A DNA stretch of 64,000 nucleotides from Aggregatibacter segnis ATCC 33393 (GTDB lineage Bacteria; Pseudomonadota; Gammaproteobacteria; Enterobacterales; Pasteurellaceae). The stretch is from assembly GCF_000185305.1 (NCBI RefSeq), contig NZ_GL622200.1, positions 29,994 to 93,993 on the forward strand, in the 5' to 3' direction. Positions 46,757 through 54,777 of this stretch are shown here, piece by piece (position 1 is the stretch's first letter; each line of letters begins with the position of its first letter). The position numbers were made by a program, and so were the translations under genes. The notes beneath the pieces were generated by a model, which was not told where the DNA came from, made no database searches, and worked only from the letters and a program-made list of their open reading frames with translations.

Positions 46757-47649
46757 TGGAAAAACAATATGAGTATGTTCACGAAAAATTCCGTCATTTA
46801 GTGACTGCAAGCAATCAGGAACGGATTGAGTTTTTAGATAAACCACGTTGGGTAGGTTATGCTGTTGCGAATCGAATTATTGAGAATTTAGTTTCCTTAA
46901 TGAATAAGCCGAAACGCCCTCGTATGTTCAATTTGTTGGTAGTCGGTGATTCTAACAATGGGAAAACTACGCTTATTCGACACTTTTATGATTTGTACGG
47001 CATACCTTTCGTGGACAGCCAGTCGGACGGCATACGCCCCATTATTTTGGCAGAAGCACCGCCGAGTGCAAATGAAAAAGAGCTTTATATCTCGTTACTG
47101 GAGCGTTTTTATGTTCCATATCGACCAACGGATAGCGTAGCTAAATTGCGTTATCAGACGATTCACTTATTCCGTGAGTACAAGGTGAAAATGCTGATTA
47201 TTGACGAATTTCATTCATTGCTTGTAGGTACACCGCGTTTGCAGCGCCAAGTGATGAATGCGATTAAGATGCTATGTAATGAGTTGCAGATTCCGATTGT
47301 AGGCGTAGGCACAAAAGATGCAATTCGTGTTTTACACACCGATCCGCAGCACGCCAGTCGCTTTGATGTTGCTGAATTGCCAACATGGAAATTGGATAAG
47401 GATTTTCAAAAGCTACTCTTCCAATTTCAAGGTATTTTGCCATTGAAGAAATGTTCTAATCTACAATCGCCAGAGTTAGCCACAAAAATCCATACAATTT
47501 CAGGTGGTAACTTAGGCAATGTACATCGCTTATTAACGGCGTGTGCCGTTGAAGCGATTACAACAGGAACAGAGCAAATTACATTAGACATTATCGAGCG
47601 TAATTCATGGGTACAACCAACGCAGGGCTTACGAAAAATTATCGGGTAA
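46756..47649 (+). CDS. tnsC: TnsC/TniB-type AAA+ transposition regulator
   Basis: 297 residues; ATP-dependent regulator that links target selection to the transposase. Walker A GDSNNGKTT at 64-72 and Walker B MLIIDEFHSLL at 146. The size and the absence of a long N-terminal extension are TniB-like rather than like Tn7 TnsC itself. Its ATG overlaps the tnsB stop by one base (TAATG). Confidence 0.9.
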   Translation: MEKQYEYVHEKFRHLVTASNQERIEFLDKPRWVGYAVANRIIENLVSLMNKPKRPRMFNLLVVGDSNNGKTTLIRHFYDLYGIPFVDSQSDGIRPIILAEAPPSANEKELYISLLERFYVPYRPTDSVAKLRYQTIHLFREYKVKMLIIDEFHSLLVGTPRLQRQVMNAIKMLCNELQIPIVGVGTKDAIRVLHTDPQHASRFDVAELPTWKLDKDFQKLLFQFQGILPLKKCSNLQSPELATKIHTISGGNLGNVHRLLTACAVEAITTGTEQITLDIIERNSWVQPTQGLRKIIG

Positions 47650-48725
47650 AATCAGGGATTATCCGAACGCCACTTTATCCGAATGAAAGCATCAGTTCGT
47701 GGTTTATTCGTGCTGCCTTAGATTGTGGTACAGAGCCGATTACATTTACAGGATTTTATTGGGATAAGTGGCGATTATGGACCTATGATCTAGATAGAGG
47801 GTTTGAACCGATAACACCACAGATTTATGAAGATATTACAGCGTTATCACTTAATCAGCAGGTAAACTTAGCCAGTCATTCGCTTTATTCCGTGTTGAAA
47901 CCAATTAACGGAGAAAACACGCTTATTAAAGGTCAGGCTAAATGGGTAATTTCGAGAGGTTCGCGTAATCGTACTTTTCGTGTCGGTCAATCTTATTGCC
48001 CTTGTTGCTTAGAGGAAACGCCTTATTTGCGTAATGAATGGCGTTTTGCGTGGCATTTTGGTTGTTTGAAACATCAAGTTTTACTTGAATCTAAATGTCC
48101 TTGTTGTGGCGAACTGTATCAACCGCATTTGCTTTCGGCTGAGAAACGACAACTAAACTACTGTCATCAGTGCGGTGAGAAATTACAGGTCGTTACAACA
48201 CCGCTTAATGAAGCAGAAATCGCAACGATGGAAACACTTGATAACGTGTTTACGACTAATTCAGGTGAATGTTTTGGAAAACGTATGGATGGGCAAATAT
48301 ACTTTGCTATATTACGTTACTTCATCAATCTTATTCGGCGTGCAGCGGTCGCAAAATCCACTCACGCTTTTGCAAGATTTGTGGAAGAATGTGGTATTTC
48401 ACAAGCGGAAATATACCAAACCAAAACCGCCCTTGCGTTTGAACAACTTCCTATTGAAGAACGTAAAAATTTACTGGTAAACGCGATTAAAATCCTAAAT
48501 TTATCAAGTAAGGATTTCATTCAAGCTACTCAACACAGCGGTATAACACAAAAAGCGTTTGCCTTTGAAAACTATCCTACGGAGCTTGATGCACTCTTTA
48601 AATATGCACCCGAAGGCAAAATCGTAAGACGTAAAGCGATAACCAATAAACCTAAAACTGATTCTGTTTTAAGTCTAAACCGTCAATGGGAACGCTTGAA
48701 ACGACAGTTAAAAATCGCAACATGA
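47607..48725 (+). CDS. tniQ: TniQ/TnsD-type target-selection protein
   Basis: 372 residues; TniQ-family protein expected to recognise the attachment site, here comM. N-terminal TniQ motif IIRTPLYPNESISSWFIR. Zinc-binding residues: C131-P-C-C134, H150-x2-C153-x2-H156, CPCC at 164-167 and CHQC at 186-189. The start overlaps tnsC by 43 bases. The C-terminal half (residues 195-372) is helical and would read the target DNA. Confidence 0.88.
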   Translation: MGTTNAGLTKNYRVKSGIIRTPLYPNESISSWFIRAALDCGTEPITFTGFYWDKWRLWTYDLDRGFEPITPQIYEDITALSLNQQVNLASHSLYSVLKPINGENTLIKGQAKWVISRGSRNRTFRVGQSYCPCCLEETPYLRNEWRFAWHFGCLKHQVLLESKCPCCGELYQPHLLSAEKRQLNYCHQCGEKLQVVTTPLNEAEIATMETLDNVFTTNSGECFGKRMDGQIYFAILRYFINLIRRAAVAKSTHAFARFVEECGISQAEIYQTKTALAFEQLPIEERKNLLVNAIKILNLSSKDFIQATQHSGITQKAFAFENYPTELDALFKYAPEGKIVRRKAITNKPKTDSVLSLNRQWERLKRQLKIAT

Positions 48726-50137
48726 AAATCACTAAGATCCGCCCTCAAAAGAGAAATAGTTGCTCTATTTGTGGCAAAGCTCAAGTAACACGCAAGTTCC
48801 AAGAGGAATATTATTGCGCGAATTGCTACGCCCAATGGTTTAAGAAAAAGACTTGTAAGCGATGCGGACAACTCAAGCGTATTCACCGCGAGGGCGAACT
48901 TTGTCTTGAGTGCGAAAAATTAACGGATTGTGTACGCTGTGGTAAAGAAGCAGGTACATTTGAAATAGGCATGATAAGTCGTTACAGTGCGGTGTGTAGT
49001 TCTTGCACTCGTTATTTCCGAGAGGAAATAGAATGTTCAGAATGTGGTAAAATGACACGCGATAGATACCGTTCACCAGTAACGAATAAATCGGTCTGTT
49101 TGCAGTGTTATCGCCGATATACCTTTGCTACTTGTAAGAATTGTCGCCGTTATCGTAAGGTTCACAACCAAGAGAAACAGTTATGTAAGAAATGTGATGA
49201 ACAGTTACTTTCAACTTGCCCAAAATGCAAAGGTGAAATGCCGTCTGGTTACGGTAATGTTTGCCCTGATTGTGCAAGACGAGCCCTATTATTCAATATG
49301 ATTCGCCTGAATGGACATATTTTGCGTAATAAGGCGGTTAAAACCGCCTACAAGAAATTCATTTTCTGGTATATGCGAAAATGTGGTATTAGTGTCGCCT
49401 TGCATAAAGGCTCAGATTTTATGCGGTTCTTCATTGATTGTGATGAAATTTGGCAACAAATTCCCGACTATTCAGAGCTAGTCACGCACTTTAAACCGAA
49501 TGGATTACGCGCCAATTTAACCGTATTACGCTGGTTGCTTGATACGAATCAAATCGTTATTGATGAAGCCTTGAAAGATGATTTAGCCGAATTAGAACGT
49601 ATTCAAACCCTCTTTAATAAATTAAAAGAGTCTGTACCTTGTATCGCAAGTTATTATCAGAAATTGCAACGACGATATAACGAAGGGAAAACTTCACTTA
49701 AATCAGTACGATTAGCCTTACAGCCTGCGATAGACCTAATCAGCACTAACGAGATTACGGATTACCCGACACAAGACCAACTAAACCAGTATCTTGTGGA
49801 AAAATCAGGGCAAATAGCTGCGATAACTGGCTTTATCAATCATTTGAAATCGGATTATTGCCAGGAATTAGAAATTAATCGTAAGCTGATTCAACAAATC
49901 AAAGCTAAACGGCTTAAAAAACATTGTTCTCAGCGATTAATTCAACTCTATAAACAAGCTTATTTAACTGAAAAAGAACAAATGGAGCTAGTTTCCGTTG
50001 TGTTATATAGTTTACACAACATTACAATTAAAATGCCAAAACGAAAGAACATCATCAAAATTGATCAAGTTGCCTATTATCGTTACGAAAATAGGGATTA
50101 TTTTTTACCACAGGACATTTATAAGCATATAACCTAG
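48722..50137 (+). CDS. Zinc-cluster protein in the tns operon (TniE position)
   Basis: 471 residues from ATG 48722, overlapping the tniQ stop (ATGA). The first 184 residues contain twelve CxxC pairs (e.g. CSIC, CANC, CKRC, CLEC, CVRC, CSSC, CSEC, CLQC, CKNC, CKKC, CPKC, CPDC), enough for six zinc ribbons. The rest is helical and basic (LKSDYCQELEINRKLIQQIK). Tn6022-type comM elements also have an extra gene, tniE, in this slot. A role in comM targeting is an inference from position. Confidence 0.7.
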   Translation: MKITKIRPQKRNSCSICGKAQVTRKFQEEYYCANCYAQWFKKKTCKRCGQLKRIHREGELCLECEKLTDCVRCGKEAGTFEIGMISRYSAVCSSCTRYFREEIECSECGKMTRDRYRSPVTNKSVCLQCYRRYTFATCKNCRRYRKVHNQEKQLCKKCDEQLLSTCPKCKGEMPSGYGNVCPDCARRALLFNMIRLNGHILRNKAVKTAYKKFIFWYMRKCGISVALHKGSDFMRFFIDCDEIWQQIPDYSELVTHFKPNGLRANLTVLRWLLDTNQIVIDEALKDDLAELERIQTLFNKLKESVPCIASYYQKLQRRYNEGKTSLKSVRLALQPAIDLISTNEITDYPTQDQLNQYLVEKSGQIAAITGFINHLKSDYCQELEINRKLIQQIKAKRLKKHCSQRLIQLYKQAYLTEKEQMELVSVVLYSLHNITIKMPKRKNIIKIDQVAYYRYENRDYFLPQDIYKHIT

Positions 50138-50260
50138 AGTTTTTGACTTGAAAAATATCATTTTTGCGATCTGAATCACAAAATTATTTCCGAAACCTAT
50201 ATAGAGAGAAAATTACCGATAAACTAATCTCTATTATCAGCACATAAATAGAGGTTTATT

Positions 50261-50479
50261 ATGAAAAAAGTACAGTTATCACTTAAAGAACAGTTCAGAT
50301 TATGGCTTGAAACAGAGCGGGAAATAGATGAAATAATAGCTATAGTAAAGATACCTTGTATTTTATCTAAATTAGATAGTAAGTTAGCTGTTGTGAGTGG
50401 GAATCGGCTAGAAAAACGTTACTTATACAAATGGATTAAGTATTTTCGTATAGACCGTGTAATTGGAAGCGTTTTTTAA
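50261..50479 (+). CDS. Small hypothetical protein in the transposon
   Basis: 72 residues, MKKVQLSLKEQFRLWLETER... LEKRYLYKWIKYFRIDRVIG; basic and helical, possibly nucleic-acid binding. AGAGG 8 bases before the ATG. The 123 bases upstream hold no other gene. No family recognised. Confidence 0.45.
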   Translation: MKKVQLSLKEQFRLWLETEREIDEIIAIVKIPCILSKLDSKLAVVSGNRLEKRYLYKWIKYFRIDRVIGSVF

Positions 50480-50611
50480 GATCTACTAAATTATTTTTAA
50501 TTTCTAATTGAAAAAGGCTTTTCAAGATTTTTCAATTTTTAGTTTCTGTTTTAGAATGAAATAAGTAACTTTATTTTATCTATTTTGATAGGGAGCTCTC
50601 GTTCCCTACTT

Positions 50612-50920
50612 CTATAGCTTATTTAATAAATTCGAAATAATCAGTTTCATCATATCTATATCAATATATTGCTTTCCTGAACCAGATATTTGCCAAACAT
50701 ATTTTCGAATATGTGCAGAGAGATACATTAATTTTATAAGGTAAATACCGTTGGGGAACCTTTCATTTCTTAACCACGCTTTTACTGTTCTTTCGCATAC
50801 ACCTAATTTCTTCGATAACTCAAGTGTTGACCAGAACTGTTCATGCATTTCTTGCCGAAGTTCGACGATGAAATCTTCTCTGAAATTTTTGGGTAAAATC
50901 TTATCCGTTGTGTGCAACAT
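50612..50920 (-). CDS. Helix-turn-helix protein, divergent from the recombinase
   Basis: 102 residues with a helix-turn-helix-like segment WSTLELSKKLGVCERTVKAW followed by LRNERFPNGIYLIKLMYLSA. GGAGAA before the ATG. Placed back-to-back with the serine recombinase 41 bp away, so it may be its repressor or directionality factor. Confidence 0.6.
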   Translation of the reverse strand: MLHTTDKILPKNFREDFIVELRQEMHEQFWSTLELSKKLGVCERTVKAWLRNERFPNGIYLIKLMYLSAHIRKYVWQISGSGKQYIDIDMMKLIISNLLNKL

Positions 50921-50961
50921 AAGGTTCTCCTTTTCCGTTATAGTGACTGTGGAGGTGAAAT

Positions 50962-51576
50962 ATGGAATATAAAAATCTTGCTGTTGCTTATATCCGTATG
51001 TCTACGGAGCATCAGGAATTTTCACCGGATATACAACGTCGTTTCATTCAAAAATATGCTAAGGAGCAAGGGCTTATACTCACTAGGGAATACCTAGATG
51101 AGGGAAGAAGTGGATTAAGCGCAGAAAAACGTCCTCAGTTTTTATCGCTCATTAACTTTGTACAATCCGGTAATGCTGATTTTTCACATATTCTTGTTTA
51201 TGACATTAGCCGATGGGGGCGCTTTCTGAATATTGATGAATCTGCACATTATGAACAAATTTGTTCAAAAATGGGGGTTAAAGTGCATTACTGTGCAGAA
51301 CCTTTTAAGGGAAACGACATTGGTTCTCAAATTTTTAAAGCGGTAAAACGTTGGTCTGCCGGAGAATACTGCCGTGAGCTAGGTGAAAAAGTTTTTAATG
51401 GTCAGAAAAATTTGATTGAGCGTGGATTTCGTCAAGGTGGACCAGCTGGATTTGGGTTAAGACGCCTATTATTAAGTGCTGATGGTTCGCCAAAATTTGA
51501 ACTAAAAGCGGGCGACAGGAAGAGTTTGCAGTTGTGGTTGAATTTCCTATCAATTTACAAGCGGGAGATAGTGTAG
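50962..51576 (+). pseudogene. Serine recombinase, truncated after the catalytic domain
   Basis: 204 residues. Resolvase catalytic domain with serine at about 15 (AYIRMSTEHQEFSPDIQRRF), DEGRSGLSAEKRPQF and LVYDISRWGRF; then the first part of the recombinase domain (GGPAGFGLRRLLLS). Related proteins run to 450 residues or more. From about base 51530 the sequence changes to a PIN-domain gene, so the DNA-binding domains are gone. It has a strong GGAGGTG ribosome site but is unlikely to recombine normally. Confidence 0.75.
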
Positions 51577-51719
51577 TTGAGCAAATAAGTTCATATAATA
51601 TAGATGCTTATGATGCTTTATTTTTATTGGCGATGAGAGAACATAAGATAAATAACATTATTACAGACGATAAAGATTTTCTTAATGTATCTAGTATAGA
51701 TGTCTATTCTGTAAGCTAA
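51534..51719 (+). pseudogene. PIN-domain protein remnant
   Basis: 61 codons in a different frame from the recombinase: VVEFPINLQAGDSVVEQISS then DAYDALFLLAMREHKI and ITDDKDF, the C-terminal acidic motif pattern of PIN toxin RNases. The N-terminal half and any ribosome site are missing, so this is the tail of a gene fused by deletion to the truncated recombinase. Confidence 0.6.
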
Positions 51720-52009
51720 AATAAGTGATGGCACCTGCTTATGCCAGATTTTTCGTATTCACATGAAATTGTTGGTTTAACCAGTTCTCGGCAAAGATTC
51801 TGAACGGTCTTCAGTAAAATCTCAATAGCAGATAATTTATTATTTCTTTTAAGATTTGTACTACATTTAAGCTTTAATATATTATGAAACTATATCTTAA
51901 AATTAAGGGGCTAGGTTAGCCCCTTTTATTTTCAATAAATTTTAGCCTATTTTTGAATTCTATTAACCAAACCATAAAAAATAGAACAGCAATAGGTTTG
52001 GTGGATCAA
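51720..52009. other. Intergenic DNA in the transposon cargo
   Basis: No gene is apparent. Contains a terminator hairpin at 51905-51925 and AT-rich sequence otherwise. Confidence 0.6.
51905..51930. terminator. Terminator in the cargo region
   Basis: AAGGGGCTA-GGT-TAGCCCCTT, a 9-bp perfect stem followed by TTATTTT. It could end rightward transcripts from the recombinase/PIN remnant. Confidence 0.75.
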
Positions 52010-52384
52010 TTACTCAATATAGCAATAAGATTGCGGAGGCGTGCCTGATGGCAGTATATCTGAGATGCCTAGAGGCTCATCGTATAACCGAAATGAATCA
52101 ATTTCAAAAGCATGCGCTAAAGGTCTTGTGGAAAAATACTGATCGAAGAAATTTTTCGTAATGCCTGAAAATTCCTTTGTTCTTTCCCAAAGAGATTCCG
52201 GTACATGAGATAGCGTATCCTTGACTTTAAACTCTCCAACAACCTTTCCTACTGGCATTGTGGAATAAACGACAACTGTTGTTATACCCTCACGTTTTGG
52301 TAGCGATTTTCTGAACTCAAACTTTTTTTCACCGGAAATGATCTTTTCTACAAACTCAGGTTTGATTGACAATAAAACTTTCAT
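52010..52384 (-). CDS. ASCH-domain protein
   Basis: 124 residues. The N-terminus MKVLLSIKPEFVEKIISGEK then KFEFRKSLPK is the ASCH (PUA-like) signature, followed by VGEFKVKDTLSH and LGISDILPSGTPPQSYCYIE. ASCH proteins are predicted or shown to bind or process RNA/nucleosides. Its start lies inside the 3' end of the upstream gene (29-base overlap), so the two are a coupled pair. Confidence 0.75.
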   Translation of the reverse strand: MKVLLSIKPEFVEKIISGEKKFEFRKSLPKREGITTVVVYSTMPVGKVVGEFKVKDTLSHVPESLWERTKEFSGITKNFFDQYFSTRPLAHAFEIDSFRLYDEPLGISDILPSGTPPQSYCYIE

Positions 52385-53405
52385 CTGTGTGTGATAACCT
52401 TAAAATACAACTAAATTGCTCATTAGATATTGGTTCTAATACGATTCTAGTCTGATCTCCTATCAAGTTATTGTCAAGTAATTCTTTCCTATTAGTTCGT
52501 TTGGGGAACGCAATATTGTAAGTAAAACGAATCACATAAGGGTATTTTTTCTCCTTGTAAAATTGGGATAGTTCGTTTGTAGTGAATACACTAAATTTAC
52601 TGCAATACTGCAAGTAAGATTCCTCTGTCGTAAATTCTGAAATATGGCGGACCTCTTCGACAACGCAAACAGATGATACAACAGCTCTATGATATGCCGG
52701 ACCTTTACCATCCCCCGTTCTATATATTACGAGTACATCACCCCTTTTTAAATCTCCAGCTCCATAAGCGGCTGATATATAAATTTTGTGTATGCTATTT
52801 GAGTACGAAACATCTTGAACAATATCAATTGACTCATTAGATAAGATAGATTCCGGAAATAATCTAGTATGATATTTCGGATAAATAGCCAGTAAATATT
52901 TATTAGTGTTAGGATAAACATATGGATAATCTAAGATAATATCTCCAACAACATGACGCATGTTTCTCATATAAACAAATTCAGTGCCATTTATGGTATC
53001 TTTCGTTCCAGCAGCATAAAAACCATATTTTTGAAATAAATTAATAAGATAACTATGCTTTTCGAAGATTGTGAGATAAATTAACTCTATGTGCTTGGAG
53101 ATTGCTATATCAAGGATTTTTTTTATAAATCTCTGCCCCCTTAATGTTCCTTGGGGGGTGAATTTAAATGTACCAACTTTTAATATTCTGCGGTTATATA
53201 TGGCTGGCTCTATATCGGGAATGTCATTTTCAAACTTAAGATACAAAAAACCATCAATCTTATTGTTATTATAAAGAACATAAGCGTAGTCATTAGCTTT
53301 ACGTCTAAACCAATCAGGGAATTCTTTGTAATCGTCTTTTAAACTATCAAAAAATGGATCATTTAGGTCGATTTCTGAAAATTTAGAATAAGTTAAGTTA
53401 TCCAT
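52356..53405 (-). CDS. GNAT-like acetyltransferase fused to a PUA/EVE-like domain
   Basis: 349 residues. The N-terminal ~150 resemble a GNAT fold (YAYVLYNNNKIDGFLYLKFE; TPQGTLRGQRFIKKILDIAI; YLINLFQKYGFYAAGTKDTI). The C-terminal ~190 look PUA/EVE-like (AAYGAGDLKRGDVLVIYR; GPAYHRAVVSSVCVVEEV). Paired and overlapping with the ASCH gene. Such acetyltransferase/RNA-binding pairs on mobile elements could be a toxin-antitoxin, RNA-modification or defence unit; the sequence alone does not say which. Confidence 0.65.
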   Translation of the reverse strand: MDNLTYSKFSEIDLNDPFFDSLKDDYKEFPDWFRRKANDYAYVLYNNNKIDGFLYLKFENDIPDIEPAIYNRRILKVGTFKFTPQGTLRGQRFIKKILDIAISKHIELIYLTIFEKHSYLINLFQKYGFYAAGTKDTINGTEFVYMRNMRHVVGDIILDYPYVYPNTNKYLLAIYPKYHTRLFPESILSNESIDIVQDVSYSNSIHKIYISAAYGAGDLKRGDVLVIYRTGDGKGPAYHRAVVSSVCVVEEVRHISEFTTEESYLQYCSKFSVFTTNELSQFYKEKKYPYVIRFTYNIAFPKRTNRKELLDNNLIGDQTRIVLEPISNEQFSCILRLSHTDESFIVNQT

Positions 53406-53414
53406 TATAATCTC

Positions 53415-54416
53415 CTATATTAGATATTTTTTAATGATTTCAAATATGCCAGATGAAATTAATGATATAGATATAATAATGCCCACATAAACCATTACTC
53501 TTTTACCTACATTTAGTGGATACTTAAATCTTGCTAATTTTTCAAATGAAAAAGCATCATCGCTATCATTTTTAAAATGGTAGGCAATCATATCAATGTC
53601 ATTTATTTTAATATAATCTTTCCATACCTCATTTTCTAATATCCTACTTTTTACTTTTATATCTCCCACCGTTATAAACTCATCAGTAGAATTTCTTATT
53701 ATTAAGTAATGAACCTTATTGATTGAAAATATTGGCATTTTTAGGAAACATTCTTTTATCTCATCCGAGCATGAACGTAGATCATTAATTCTAAAGTCTA
53801 TCAGTTCAGTTGTTCTTAAGGAGATGTCTTGTAGAGGGTTTATTCTCTCGTTTTCATTTTGTATTATTTTTGTTCCTTTCTTAGCATGAATTCTAAATCT
53901 AAAATAATACTTTTTAACTTGCTCTAAATCTGGGTGAAATTCTACCTCTTCATCAGATAATATTTCACTTGTATTTATATGTATTTGACTATAGTTATCT
54001 TTGTTATTAAATTGTAATTGACTATTATCATCCCGATCAATTTTTAGAGAATAAATCATGAAAACATCATTTTCCTCAGTTTTATTATTTCTAGAGTCAT
54101 AATCTCCATGTTTTATTACTTTTCTTCTTTTGGGATAAGTGTTAGATATTTCACATCTCTCATTAAATATTGCATCAGATATTGTGTTGGAATTAAAAAT
54201 TTTACCACCAAGATCTAATACTTGATTTATTTTTAATGGTGTAAAAAATATAATTTTATTTACCTTTTTAATGTCATGAATCATAAAGCCAAAGTCAATG
54301 ATTATATCATTATTGTTACTGGCTCTATATCTCCATAGGTTTATATGAATATCGATTTTTGTTTGGGATTCATCTTTAATTCTCTTTTCATATCCCAAAA
54401 TAAAACTTCTCATCAT
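53415..54416 (-). CDS. Hypothetical protein with C-terminal membrane helix
   Basis: 333 residues from ATG 54416 (MMRSFILGYEKRIKDES), which has AAGGAA upstream; the frame extends to an ATG at 54545 with no good ribosome site. Mostly soluble, beta-rich and Asn/Ile/Lys-rich, ending in one membrane helix (VMVYVGIIISISLISSGIF) plus a basic tail. It lies 9 bp before the GNAT-like gene on the same strand, so it may belong to the same unit. No domain recognised. Very AT-rich. Confidence 0.6.
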   Translation of the reverse strand: MMRSFILGYEKRIKDESQTKIDIHINLWRYRASNNNDIIIDFGFMIHDIKKVNKIIFFTPLKINQVLDLGGKIFNSNTISDAIFNERCEISNTYPKRRKVIKHGDYDSRNNKTEENDVFMIYSLKIDRDDNSQLQFNNKDNYSQIHINTSEILSDEEVEFHPDLEQVKKYYFRFRIHAKKGTKIIQNENERINPLQDISLRTTELIDFRINDLRSCSDEIKECFLKMPIFSINKVHYLIIRNSTDEFITVGDIKVKSRILENEVWKDYIKINDIDMIAYHFKNDSDDAFSFEKLARFKYPLNVGKRVMVYVGIIISISLISSGIFEIIKKYLI

Positions 54417-54777
54417 TTTAAGGTTCCTTTTTATTTGTCTTGTAAAATTTATTTCTCGTAATATAAAGTGAGGAGTCTTTAATATTATAGCTGTAAGTAA
54501 ATTTCTCAATACACTTACAAATATAGAGTATTTATGGCTAAACATTACTTACTTAGACTGAATATTTTCAGTAAGTTTACTTATTCCAATTGTACACTCG
54601 GTTACTGCTTTCTACTTATGAATATCGATTGAATTAGACTGTCGTTTTTTTGTAGTCCAGTAATTGATATTTATCAGAAATATTCCTTATTTTTAAGGAA
54701 ATTATAGTTTCATACCTATGCTAATAAGACTTAATCTAGGAGTAATCGTCAATACTTCTTCTACTCACCTCCTTACT

